Assembly (NCBI GenBank): GCA_010672825.2
Contig: JAAHFU020000004.1
Location: 496,001-560,000, forward strand
Length of the DNA: 64,000 nucleotides
Direction of reading: 5' to 3'
Origin: Leptolyngbya sp. SIO1E4
GTDB taxonomy: Bacteria; Cyanobacteriota; Cyanobacteriia; Phormidesmidales; Phormidesmidaceae
Program-made: the position numbers and the translations under genes
The notes under the pieces: model-generated
What the model was told of the DNA's origin: nothing
Databases searched by the model: none
What the model saw: only the letters and a program-made list of their open reading frames with translations
Shown here: positions 1-7,126 of the stretch, in pieces
Layout: the number at the start of each line of letters is the position of its first letter
Numbering within the stretch: the stretch's first letter is position 1

Positions 1-1389
1 GAGCGCCGTAATCTCGGTTAAGGCTCCCGGCGGCAGATTGCCCAGTTCACCGCCGCCAGCGCGCATTTGCGCGACGCGAATCCGTACTTCTCGCTCAGGA
101 ATCCGCCCGTTGACGCCGTCTCCAAACTGAATCAGCCCAGCTTCGCTGTCCAGGCTGTAGGCCGGGGTATCGCGTCCGACCAGCGCCAGATCTTCCACCT
201 GAATCCAGGGCTGATAGCCGCCGTTGGGGACTTCGATCTGAAGCTCCAGGGTGCTAGATTCCACCGAGGTTCCCGGTAGTTGAAAGGCTTGAGTGGGACT
301 GCCATCGCTGATGCCAATCACCAGACCGCGTCGAGTCTGCCGCTGGTCTATGGTGACAGCGTTGATACCCACCCAGCTTAAGGAAAGCTGGGTCAGCTCA
401 ACGGTGGGTCGTAGCCGCAGCCAGGTGACCAGTCGGGCGGCTAAATCAGGCTGATCGAGCCGGGGTGGGCGATCGCCCACCCCGGCATTTAACGCTGTGC
501 GAACGTCATTGCTGGGCGCGCCGATGCGAGAGGTGGCGGGCATTGCTAGCCGCACGATACCCGCCTGCCGGAGTCCTTGGGTGGTGTCTTCGAGGCGATC
601 CAGCTGCAAATACTCAGCCGCTCCGTCAAATTCTTGACCGGTGGTCATTTCCCACACGTGGGGAATTTGAGTGCGCACGGGCAGATTCGTTAGGCTTTCC
701 GGCAAGGCGATGGCCGGTGTGATGCCGACATTCAAAATCGGCTGACTGCCGTTGACTGGGTCACCCAGTGCCTGCCGTGCCACGGCCACCTGTTCTGGTT
801 TGGCCGCTAGCAGCGCCAGCCAGAGGGTGCCATCCACTGCCTGCTCCATCAGGTTGAGGCCCGCTGCAACGGGTTGCCCCTCAGCAAATACCGGGGTCGT
901 GACGTAGGGCATGGCGCTGCCGCTGATTTGATAGATCTGCTGGAGACCGTCTACGACGCCTGCTAGCTGGATGGCTTCAGCCTCACTCAGTCGTCGCTTG
1001 TAAAAGGCTGTCGCCGTCACCGGAAACACGGTCAGTTCGCTGCGCGTTTCAAACGGGGCCGGGCCTTTGATCTGAGCCAGCGATCGCAGCGTTGTCTTGC
1101 GCACCTCATCAGGGCTGGCCCAAAATACCTGTACGGTGCCGCTCGCCGGAATGGCAGGACGTAGCGGTATGCCTAGCAGTCGTAAGAACGCCAGTCGCTG
1201 CCGTTCGGGGATCAGATTGGCGCGATACAAAAGCGTGTCGGTGAGCCAGGCGAAGAGTTCAATCAGGGTGCGCCCTGGATCCCCCAGCCGAGGCGTCCAC
1301 TCGGGTGTATGAGCGGGGACCAGCGCCAGCAGTTCTTCAACTAAATCGTCAAAGCTGCGATCGTCCAGTTTTGGAATTTGAATCGGCAT
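1..1389 (-). CDS. CIS baseplate protein, Afp11/TIGR02243-like (3' end cut by window)
   Basis: The reading frame is open from an ATG at 1389 to the window edge, so 463 residues are visible and the C-terminus is missing. The N-terminus (MPIQIPKLDDRSFDDLVEE) and the early stretch with DPGRTLIELFAWLTD are typical of the putative baseplate assembly protein of contractile injection systems, equivalent to Afp11 or phage gpJ. In related particles this protein forms part of the baseplate wedge joining the hub to peripheral elements. The start lies 3 nt after the stop of the gp25-like gene, so the two are surely co-transcribed. Nothing looks broken in the visible part. The family call is from recognised sequence style and gene order, not from a search. 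Confidence 0.85.
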   Translation of the reverse strand, partial: MPIQIPKLDDRSFDDLVEELLALVPAHTPEWTPRLGDPGRTLIELFAWLTDTLLYRANLIPERQRLAFLRLLGIPLRPAIPASGTVQVFWASPDEVRKTTLRSLAQIKGPAPFETRSELTVFPVTATAFYKRRLSEAEAIQLAGVVDGLQQIYQISGSAMPYVTTPVFAEGQPVAAGLNLMEQAVDGTLWLALLAAKPEQVAVARQALGDPVNGSQPILNVGITPAIALPESLTNLPVRTQIPHVWEMTTGQEFDGAAEYLQLDRLEDTTQGLRQAGIVRLAMPATSRIGAPSNDVRTALNAGVGDRPPRLDQPDLAARLVTWLRLRPTVELTQLSLSWVGINAVTIDQRQTRRGLVIGISDGSPTQAFQLPGTSVESSTLELQIEVPNGGYQPWIQVEDLALVGRDTPAYSLDSEAGLIQFGDGVNGRIPEREVRIRVAQMRAGGGELGNLPPGALTEITAL

Positions 1390-1392
1390 CGC

Positions 1393-1779
1393 TTATCCCT
1401 CCAACTCCATCGTTAGCCCCAACTGCTGTGCCGCTCCCGTGCGCCGAATCTGGTAGCGAATATCCACCCGAATCTGGCTGGGGGCATCTGGCAGCTCGTC
1501 TACGGTCACCTGAGACAAAACAATGCGCGGTTCCCAACGCTGGATGGCTGCCATCACGGCATCGCGAATCCGACGGCGCGTCACCAGTGAGTTGGGTTCG
1601 TGCAGAAATTTTTGCAGCCCAGCTCCAAATTCAGGCCGCATCAGTTGTTCACCTGGGCGAGTGCTGAGGATGATTTGAATCGACTGAGCCACGCTTGCCT
1701 GCAAGTCGGGAAACTGCAAATGTCCCTGGCTGTCGGGCCGGGGGAGGAGGGGCCAGTTTTGGGAGAGGGGAGGGAGCAT
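1393..1779 (-). CDS. gp25-like baseplate wedge protein (GPW/gp25 family, Afp9-like)
   Basis: This 128-aa protein has the usual length and layout of the gp25 family: an N-terminal segment with SVAQSIQIILSTRPGEQLMRPEFG, then a middle RIRDAVMAAIQRWEPRI segment and a C-terminal beta strand. In phage T4 and in eCIS particles gp25 anchors the first sheath ring to the baseplate. The RPEFG-like turn followed by the helix and E-P-R-I motif is a family hallmark. It sits between the hydrophobic-tail protein and the Afp11-like gene. The ATG is preceded by a G-rich spacer with no clear ribosome binding site, so translation may be coupled or weak. Confidence 0.88.
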   Translation of the reverse strand: MLPPLSQNWPLLPRPDSQGHLQFPDLQASVAQSIQIILSTRPGEQLMRPEFGAGLQKFLHEPNSLVTRRRIRDAVMAAIQRWEPRIVLSQVTVDELPDAPSQIRVDIRYQIRRTGAAQQLGLTMELEG

Positions 1780-1793
1780 AGCGGTCGGTGGAG

Positions 1794-1834
1794 GGATGGG
1801 TGGATGGGGAGATGGGTGGATGGGTGGATGGGCG
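1794..1834. repeat. GGATGGGT-type short tandem repeat
   Basis: The gap between the hydrophobic-tail gene and the gp25 gene is filled with imperfect copies of an 8-base GGATGGGT unit. Similar GGATGG-rich spacers occur near 8740-8775 and 43436-43500, always at a gene junction. This resembles the short tandem repeats common in cyanobacterial intergenic DNA. No function is evident. Confidence 0.7.
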
Positions 1835-1840
1835 ATCGCG

Positions 1841-3370
1841 TTAACTGTCGTTGGGACGGGGAATGGGGATGCAGATTTTGATAAACAACAGCCATTGGAA
1901 GATGAAGTTCAGAAGCTGGAGGAAGATGTTCAGCACAATGAAGGCGCAGAGGGTGATGATGGGGATGTTGAAGCTGCAAATCCAGTCGATCGCGACGCCC
2001 CCCCCAGAGGGCTTTTTGCCGTCTAGCAGGTCTTGTAAGTTCATGCCGTTCAGGCTGTTGAATAGATTGGCGGGCACTGAGAAGGCAACGCTGGGCTTGA
2101 GGCGGCGCAGCTGGTCGGGGTTGAGCAGGTCGGGTAGGGTGACCTGTACGGGCGCTACGTTGGCGTTTTCGTACCAGGGGGCAATCGTGAAATCAGCGCT
2201 GGGTGGGCTCCACACGAGGCGGGGCGGGCAGCCGTCAGGTTGTTTAACCCGAATGAAGGCTTGCAGATAGTAGCGGCGGTTGTCGTCATCGAAGCGGCGA
2301 CGCTGAGGTTGGGCGGCTCCTAAGCGGCGATCAAGCACGGTTTTAACGGCCGCCGCGATCGCCCTTGCCTGATCCGGGGTGACTGCAGGCCAGCGATCGG
2401 GCAAGGTAACGCTGCCGGAGCCGCGATCCACGAGCACCTGGGCCGTATCTTTAAGAAAATCACCCGCCCGCCGTGTGCTCTCCCCAAACGGTAAGCGAAT
2501 CTGATTCAGCGCCTTGAAGAGGGGGGTACTTTTCCCCTCCCGAAAGGCTTCAAACTCGTTCTGCACCTGCCGCACGGCGGCAATGAAATCTTGCAGGAAG
2601 GGGTCATCGTCGCTAGCGTCGCGGGCGGTTAGGGTCTGCCCAGGTCGTGGCACGCGCTTGGTGCGATCAGCCGCTTTGAGGTAAGTGGGCAGGTGGTCTT
2701 GGATGAAGGCATCGTCAAACTGGATGGTTTCGGCTTGACTTAAATCGCCCCCCGAAATTGAGATGAGTCCGTACAGCAGCGTTTTTTGCGCCGCCTGGCA
2801 CACATCGCGGGGCGCGACAAACAGCGGCGTGATGGTTTCGCTCAGGGTATCCTCGACTGCTTGCAGCAGTGATAGTCGTCGGTTGATTTCGGCATTGCCT
2901 GCCTGCAGCAACGGGGGACGCTGGCTCATGTCGGGGTCTTGGGTCAGCCCCTGGAGGGAATCGGCAAACGGTAGCCAGCCGCGCACGTCGCTGCCCTGCT
3001 GCCGCCAGCCTTCGATTTTGCCACTGCGATCGCCGGTGCCATAGCGTCGTACCACCAGGCCAGCGCTGTCGATCTGTTTAGGATCAAGGCGGGGCTGAAT
3101 TTCTGGTGTGCCGTAGGGGTCACACACGGCCTCTAGCACAGCAACGTGGAAGGTTCGGTGAATGGGCTGAAACAGTTTCAGGTTGCCGTCGGCTGTCAGC
3201 GTGTCGGCGATGGTGGGGGCGATCGCCTCACGCCCGCGCTTGAGTTCGTCCCAAACTGTTGCCACAAAATTAGGATCGGTGCGCTGGAGCAGCAGTGGGC
3301 TGTCGCGCAGGGCACTCGGATTTGCGGGAAAGTCGCGCGGTCCTCGCAGGTGAATGGAATGGCTTACCAT
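1841..3370 (-). CDS. CIS-associated protein with C-terminal hydrophobic hairpin
   Basis: The ATG at 3370 overlaps the end of the spike gene by 7 bases and gives a 509-aa protein; longer frames upstream run into that gene and are less likely. The body is soluble-looking, with mixed helices and no domain I can name. The last ~45 residues hold two closely spaced hydrophobic stretches (IPIITLCAFIVLNIFLQLL, then NFIFQWLLFIKICIPIP). Proteins with this tail occur in eCIS clusters at this position. Position between spike and gp25 argues for a baseplate-associated part. The tail could bury in the particle or attach it to a membrane; thylakoid-anchored CISs are known in cyanobacteria, but the link to this protein is my inference. 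Confidence 0.7.
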   Translation of the reverse strand: MVSHSIHLRGPRDFPANPSALRDSPLLLQRTDPNFVATVWDELKRGREAIAPTIADTLTADGNLKLFQPIHRTFHVAVLEAVCDPYGTPEIQPRLDPKQIDSAGLVVRRYGTGDRSGKIEGWRQQGSDVRGWLPFADSLQGLTQDPDMSQRPPLLQAGNAEINRRLSLLQAVEDTLSETITPLFVAPRDVCQAAQKTLLYGLISISGGDLSQAETIQFDDAFIQDHLPTYLKAADRTKRVPRPGQTLTARDASDDDPFLQDFIAAVRQVQNEFEAFREGKSTPLFKALNQIRLPFGESTRRAGDFLKDTAQVLVDRGSGSVTLPDRWPAVTPDQARAIAAAVKTVLDRRLGAAQPQRRRFDDDNRRYYLQAFIRVKQPDGCPPRLVWSPPSADFTIAPWYENANVAPVQVTLPDLLNPDQLRRLKPSVAFSVPANLFNSLNGMNLQDLLDGKKPSGGGVAIDWICSFNIPIITLCAFIVLNIFLQLLNFIFQWLLFIKICIPIPRPNDS

Positions 3371-4062
3371 ATGTTCCCAACTCCTGGAGTATATTTGGCA
3401 GAAATCACTGAATTCGTGAAGAGGGTGTCGCACTGTACGGTGCCGGAAAAGTTGACCCAATTTGAAGTCACGTCGACGGTATCAGCCGTAATTTCGAGCA
3501 GACTCCCGGCGCGAACGGTCACTTTGATAGGCGTGTCGACGGTGACGCCATCGCTATCCACGGTGATGGTGGTATCGGCAGTCTGAAACTCAATCTTGCC
3601 GCCGCCTTCGTCGGTGAAGGTGCCACGTATGCCCTGGGGCGTGGTGAATGAAATGGTGGCGGTCGCTTCGCTTTCCTCGACGATCGCGATACGGGTACCG
3701 GCTTTGCCCACCAGCGTCCAGCGGTCCACGCTTTCACCGGGGAGTGTTTCTGGGGGGCGATCGCGCCCGTTCCACAAGCCGCCCACCACAATGGGAAAGC
3801 GGGAGTCGCCATTGACAAACGAAACCAGCACTTCATCCTCCACATCGGGAATCAGAAAAGCGCCTCGATTACTCCCGGCAAAGGGGACGGCGACTCTGGC
3901 CCAAATCGCAGCGTCCTGGTTGGGGGCCGCATCAAAACTGAGCAGCTTGACCTGCACCCGTCCCTGATTTTCAGGGTCGCTCACAGACACCACTTGAGCC
4001 AAGTAAGTGCCTGGAAAGCGCCCGGGTGTCGGAATTTCAAAAATATCGGTGGGTTCGTACAT
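3364..4062 (-). CDS. CIS spike protein, phage baseplate assembly protein V (gpV/Vgr OB-fold)
   Basis: The protein is 232 aa when started at the ATG at 4062, which shares one base with the stop of the preceding gene (TGATG), a usual coupling arrangement. An OB-fold region (residues ~10-95) carries YLAQVVSVSDPENQGRVQVK and the VEDEVLVSFVNGDSRFPIVVG block typical of gpV/gp5 and of the C-terminal half of VgrG. The remainder is rich in short Thr/Val beta strands (TVDSDGVTVDTPIKVTVRA) like the trimeric beta-helix needle. It would sit at the tip of the tube and puncture the target. Hub and spike are separate genes here, whereas Afp8 fuses them. Confidence 0.9.
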   Translation of the reverse strand: MYEPTDIFEIPTPGRFPGTYLAQVVSVSDPENQGRVQVKLLSFDAAPNQDAAIWARVAVPFAGSNRGAFLIPDVEDEVLVSFVNGDSRFPIVVGGLWNGRDRPPETLPGESVDRWTLVGKAGTRIAIVEESEATATISFTTPQGIRGTFTDEGGGKIEFQTADTTITVDSDGVTVDTPIKVTVRAGSLLEITADTVDVTSNWVNFSGTVQCDTLFTNSVISAKYTPGVGNIW

Positions 4063-5147
4063 CAGCGGCCTCCCCAAAATGCGCTTTCGGCTTCAAAGTC
4101 GGTCTGGTAACCCTCGTGCAAGTCGTAGCGGTGGCAGGCCCTCACCACGTAGTAGGTGTTTTCAAAGCGGGGGCCAAGGCCCGTCAGGGCAACGTGGGTA
4201 CCGACTCGCAGGGCTGGATTGCCCTCAGCACAGCCTTCGACAACCACAAAGCGGCGGGCGCGCTGCTCAAAGGCTGAGTTGGCTGCAGCCTGGGCCTCGT
4301 CATCGGTGCTCACGGCTAGATGGCTGATGTGATGGGGACGTTCAGCGATCGCCGTGCGCAAAATCTCAGCCCCGGTTTGACCGCTGCCAGGCCCCAGGAT
4401 TTCCCCGCGACTGGTTCCCAGCACCGAACTGCCCTGATCGGGATTCCAGCCGCCGACAGTCACTTCTGTCACCTGATGAGCCAGGTCTGCGACCACGCGC
4501 GCCCGTCTGAGCTGGCTGTGCAGCGCCAGTTCTAACTGGCCTCGTCGTACGTCGCTACGGGGCGAAACTTGTAGCGCTTTGCCCACCACTTGCACATCGG
4601 CGTCGTAGCGATGAAGCAATCGTCGCAAAAAGGCCAGGTCACTTTCGTTGAGCTGCACGCGCGTGCCCAGAGTATCGGTCAGGCCGGTGATGACAGGGGT
4701 CAGCCCCAGACGGCGGGCAATCTCGCTGGCAATGTCGCTGAGGGAAACGTTGGTGTAGGTTTGCGATCGCCGCGCCATGCGTCCCTGCTGTACCGCATCT
4801 TCTGCGAGCACCACCAGCTCCGGTGGCCCGGTTTCGGGAAAGTCAGCTTCGAAAGCGGTGATCAGCCCCCGAAAGATCTCCTGCGGGGCTGTCTCGTCTC
4901 CTGCATACACCGTAATTTCAGCCCCAAGGGTGAGACTTTCACTGGACTCAAAAGCCCAACCAGCACTCCCTTGTGGATTGCTGGCAACGTTGCTAAAGCG
5001 CAGCGTCAGCGCCGACAGACCGCCTTCTTGTTCGGTCATTTCCATCGCGAGCAGCAAACCGCTCACGATTTCCACAGCCTGTCCGTTCACCCGTAGCGTC
5101 GGGCGAGGGCTGTAGACCGCGAGGGAAGTAGTCGGTGCTTCGGGCAT
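4062..5147 (-). CDS. CIS hub protein, late control gene D (gpD/gp27-like)
   Basis: This 361-aa protein has the features of phage late control D proteins: an N-terminal barrel half (RPTLRVNGQAVEIVSGLLLAM), a central DIASEIARRLGLTP segment, and the ESDLAFLRRLLHRYDADV motif seen in VgrG N-terminal domains. It forms the trimeric hub that joins the spike to the tube. Its stop overlaps the start of the gpV gene by one base. A ~200-nt gap with a hairpin separates it from the 54-aa gene upstream. Length and motif order are normal for the family. Confidence 0.9.
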   Translation of the reverse strand: MPEAPTTSLAVYSPRPTLRVNGQAVEIVSGLLLAMEMTEQEGGLSALTLRFSNVASNPQGSAGWAFESSESLTLGAEITVYAGDETAPQEIFRGLITAFEADFPETGPPELVVLAEDAVQQGRMARRSQTYTNVSLSDIASEIARRLGLTPVITGLTDTLGTRVQLNESDLAFLRRLLHRYDADVQVVGKALQVSPRSDVRRGQLELALHSQLRRARVVADLAHQVTEVTVGGWNPDQGSSVLGTSRGEILGPGSGQTGAEILRTAIAERPHHISHLAVSTDDEAQAAANSAFEQRARRFVVVEGCAEGNPALRVGTHVALTGLGPRFENTYYVVRACHRYDLHEGYQTDFEAESAFWGGR

Positions 5148-5289
5148 AAGTAAACAGAGATAGAGGGTCAGATGATTTGCCCCGCCATAATGGGCCTGGC
5201 TGGCTGATCAGGGCGGAAAGTCAGACGTTGACTTCCGAGGGTTGATACCCGTTCTCGTTTCTAAAGCGACAGATCAGACCCCGCCCAGC

Positions 5290-5308
5290 CTCCCCTTGGC
5301 AAGGGGAA
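5290..5308. repeat. small CCCCTTG/CAAGGGG hairpin in CIS operon gap
   Basis: The arms TCCCCTTG and CAAGGGGA lie almost back to back in the ~200-nt gap between the hub gene and the 54-aa gene. This hairpin, with flanking pyrimidine-rich sequence, is a familiar dispersed cyanobacterial intergenic repeat. It could tune expression inside the operon, but has no T run and I do not call it a terminator. Confidence 0.6.
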
Positions 5309-5348
5309 GTGGAGTGGCGATGTGTAGCGCTGATTTGGAGCATTGGTA

Positions 5349-5513
5349 TTAATCGGCCTTTAGGCGTTTAAGGCGGCGAAGGTGTTTGGCGTGCATTTGC
5401 TGCATTTGTCGGTCGAGGGCGAAGGGGCTGGGAGGATTTGGCTCTGGCTGGGTGCCTGAAGGGGGCGATTCTGGGGTGACGGTTCCGGTCACTTGGTCAA
5501 ATACGATGGGCAT
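5349..5513 (-). CDS. 54-aa CIS operon protein of unknown function
   Basis: An ATG at 5513 opens a 54-codon frame ending in TAA at 5349. The protein starts MPIVFDQVTGTVTPE, has a proline-rich middle, and ends in a basic amphipathic helix (MQQMHAKHLRRLKRLKAD). It lies between the Afp7-like gene and the hub gene, exactly where Afp and PVC loci carry the small Afp6/Pvc6 gene. I infer positional equivalence but not homology. The upstream AAGGAGAAACC is a strong ribosome binding site, which argues that the gene is translated. Confidence 0.65.
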   Translation of the reverse strand: MPIVFDQVTGTVTPESPPSGTQPEPNPPSPFALDRQMQQMHAKHLRRLKRLKAD

Positions 5514-5538
5514 GGTTTCTCCTTATCGAGCATCTTTA

Positions 5539-6630
5539 TCAAGCATCAAACTGAAGTCGGGCAGTCAAATCAGCCTTGGCCCCCACATCGGTGCTGAGCC
5601 CCGTGTGGGCACTGGCGCTGGCTTTACCACCAACCTGCACCGCGCCATTGTTCGGGCTGGGCACGCTGGCCTGGGCGCTGGCTGAGAGACGCGCAATGTT
5701 GAGGGTATTGGAGGGGGCAGACGGCGATCGCAACCCGGCAAACGCCCCCCCACTGGCAGAAATGCCCGCAGAGGCGCTACCGCTAATGCCCGCTGAAGCA
5801 CCGAACCCGGCAGAGGCACCGAACCCGGCAGAGGCGCTACCGCTAATGCCCGCTGAAGCACCGAACCCGGCAGAGGCACCGAATCCCGCAGAGGCACCGA
5901 ACCCGGCAGATAACCCACTCCCACCGCCTGCGGCAACACCACCCCCACCGCCGACCGAGAAACCGCCGCTAGCTCCCCCAGTGGCAAACGCAGCGGGCGG
6001 GCTGAGTTCGACACGACCGCTGACCGTGAGAGCCCCCCCTGGAAAGCGCATGGATTCTAAACCGTTTGCTGCCGCGATCGCTCGACCGGCCCGAGCGTCC
6101 CCTGCTTTGGTTGCCAGACTGGTGGCATCTTCTTGAGACGGAGCCGCCGGAAAATCAAAGGCATCGGCATCTCCCTGAGTATCGACTGACGGCGCCTGCT
6201 GGCTGGGGGTGAAGACCTCGTCCTGCTGAGACATGGCGAGGCTGACCAGCGATCGCAGCGGAATACCGCCAGGGGCAAAAAAGTCCAGCGTTTCTTTGAA
6301 GGACTCCACCATGCCCTGAAAGGTGTAGGTGCCCCATTCAAACAGCACCACAGGCGGCACCTTGTCGCTACCGGGCTGCATAAATCTCGCGATCTGTTCG
6401 GTGGTGGCGCGGACGTCTTCGCCGGTATCGGTGGTGTCAAATACCAACTCCATCGTCAGCTTGCCCGTGCTCTTGCTCACAAACTGCTTCTTCGATGTCC
6501 CGGAGCCTTGCTCATCGAGGGTATTTTCAACCGAATATTGCAGCGACATCGGGTTGAAGTGAACGGGCAGTGCGGTGCCGTCAGGCTGCACGGTAAATTG
6601 GGCTTGTTCAATCAAAGTGGCATCAGGCAT
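5539..6630 (-). CDS. Afp7-like tube/baseplate adaptor with Gly-Ala-Ser repeat tail
   Basis: The protein is 363 aa from the ATG at 6630, which lies inside the end of the tube gene. The first ~150 residues (LIEQAQFTVQPDGT, HFNPMSLQYSVENTLDE, TGKLTMELVFDTTDTGEDVR, VLFEWGTYTFQGMVESF) match the N-terminal domain of Afp7/Pvc7-type proteins that connect tube and hub. These usually end in a LysM domain. Here no LysM motif is visible. From about residue 205 the chain becomes Gly, Ala and Ser rich, with 20-residue repeats containing GFGASAGFGASAGISGSASA. The tail ends in a short, more ordinary stretch. Whether the tail replaces LysM or is disordered is unknown. Confidence 0.82.
   Translation of the reverse strand: MPDATLIEQAQFTVQPDGTALPVHFNPMSLQYSVENTLDEQGSGTSKKQFVSKSTGKLTMELVFDTTDTGEDVRATTEQIARFMQPGSDKVPPVVLFEWGTYTFQGMVESFKETLDFFAPGGIPLRSLVSLAMSQQDEVFTPSQQAPSVDTQGDADAFDFPAAPSQEDATSLATKAGDARAGRAIAAANGLESMRFPGGALTVSGRVELSPPAAFATGGASGGFSVGGGGGVAAGGGSGLSAGFGASAGFGASAGFGASAGISGSASAGFGASAGFGASAGISGSASAGISASGGAFAGLRSPSAPSNTLNIARLSASAQASVPSPNNGAVQVGGKASASAHTGLSTDVGAKADLTARLQFDA
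5767..5886. repeat. two 60-bp near-identical tandem repeats inside the Afp7-like gene
   Basis: The 60-base blocks starting near 5767 and 5827 are identical over at least 50 bases, and a shorter 15-18 base subunit (coding GFGAS or AGISGS) recurs around them from about 5755 to 5920. The repeats keep the reading frame open, so they change tail length in steps of 20 residues. Confidence 0.9.
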
Positions 6631-7117
6631 AGAGACTCTCCTGCATGGGGGCAACTAGGGTCAATCCTTCGTGAGCCAGGTGCAGCTCTTCAATGCCGAC
6701 ATCGCTGCCCTTCCCGTTTAGGTCAGCCGCCTTGAACTTCACCGGCAGCGCCTTCTCTAGCTTCCAGGCCAGCACGCCGTCACCCGCTGTGTTAAACATC
6801 GTGACGATCGCCGCCAGTCGATAGGCATAGGCGCCGTTCGTCACCATTTCAAACCAGGCCCATAAGTGCTTCTCTGAGGTCATGCCCCGCTTCAAAATCA
6901 CGGTGCCAAAGGTTACAGGGCCGACCCGCTGAGCGGCTCCGTAGTTGCGACCGCCTTCTCGAATCACCTTCGGCTCCATCGTTGCTTCTAGACCCGTGCA
7001 CTCTGAGAATGCACCGCGACACAATGGCACCGGGGAGCCGCCCCCGGAACCGCTGAGGGGATCGGTTTGGAAGTCTACCTGGAAGCGAAAGATGTGGATG
7101 GGATAGGGGGTGGACAT
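6623..7117 (-). CDS. CIS inner tube protein 2 (T4 gp19-like, Afp5-like)
   Basis: The 164-aa protein belongs to the phage tail region family that includes T4 gp19 and Afp1/Afp5. Signs are the start YPIHIFRFQVDFQ, the central FSECTGLEATMEPKVIREGG segment, the VTFGTVILKRGMTSEKHLWAWFE block and the ending IEELHLAHEGLTLV. In known particles the second tube paralog is the tube initiator at the baseplate, which fits its place next to the Afp7-like gene. The stop overlaps the next ATG by 8 bases. Confidence 0.93.
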   Translation of the reverse strand: MSTPYPIHIFRFQVDFQTDPLSGSGGGSPVPLCRGAFSECTGLEATMEPKVIREGGRNYGAAQRVGPVTFGTVILKRGMTSEKHLWAWFEMVTNGAYAYRLAAIVTMFNTAGDGVLAWKLEKALPVKFKAADLNGKGSDVGIEELHLAHEGLTLVAPMQESLYA

Positions 7118-7126
7118 ATTGCTACC

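Noticed and set aside
5767-5886. Tandem repeats that could be mistaken for a CRISPR array
   Set aside because: There are no unique spacers of constant length, and the repeats are coding and in frame.
5576-6136. Long plus-strand frame opposite the Afp7-like gene, encoding Pro/Ala/Glu repeats
   Set aside because: It is the complement of the Gly-Ala-Ser repeat gene; the opposite strand fits a known CIS family and the operon.
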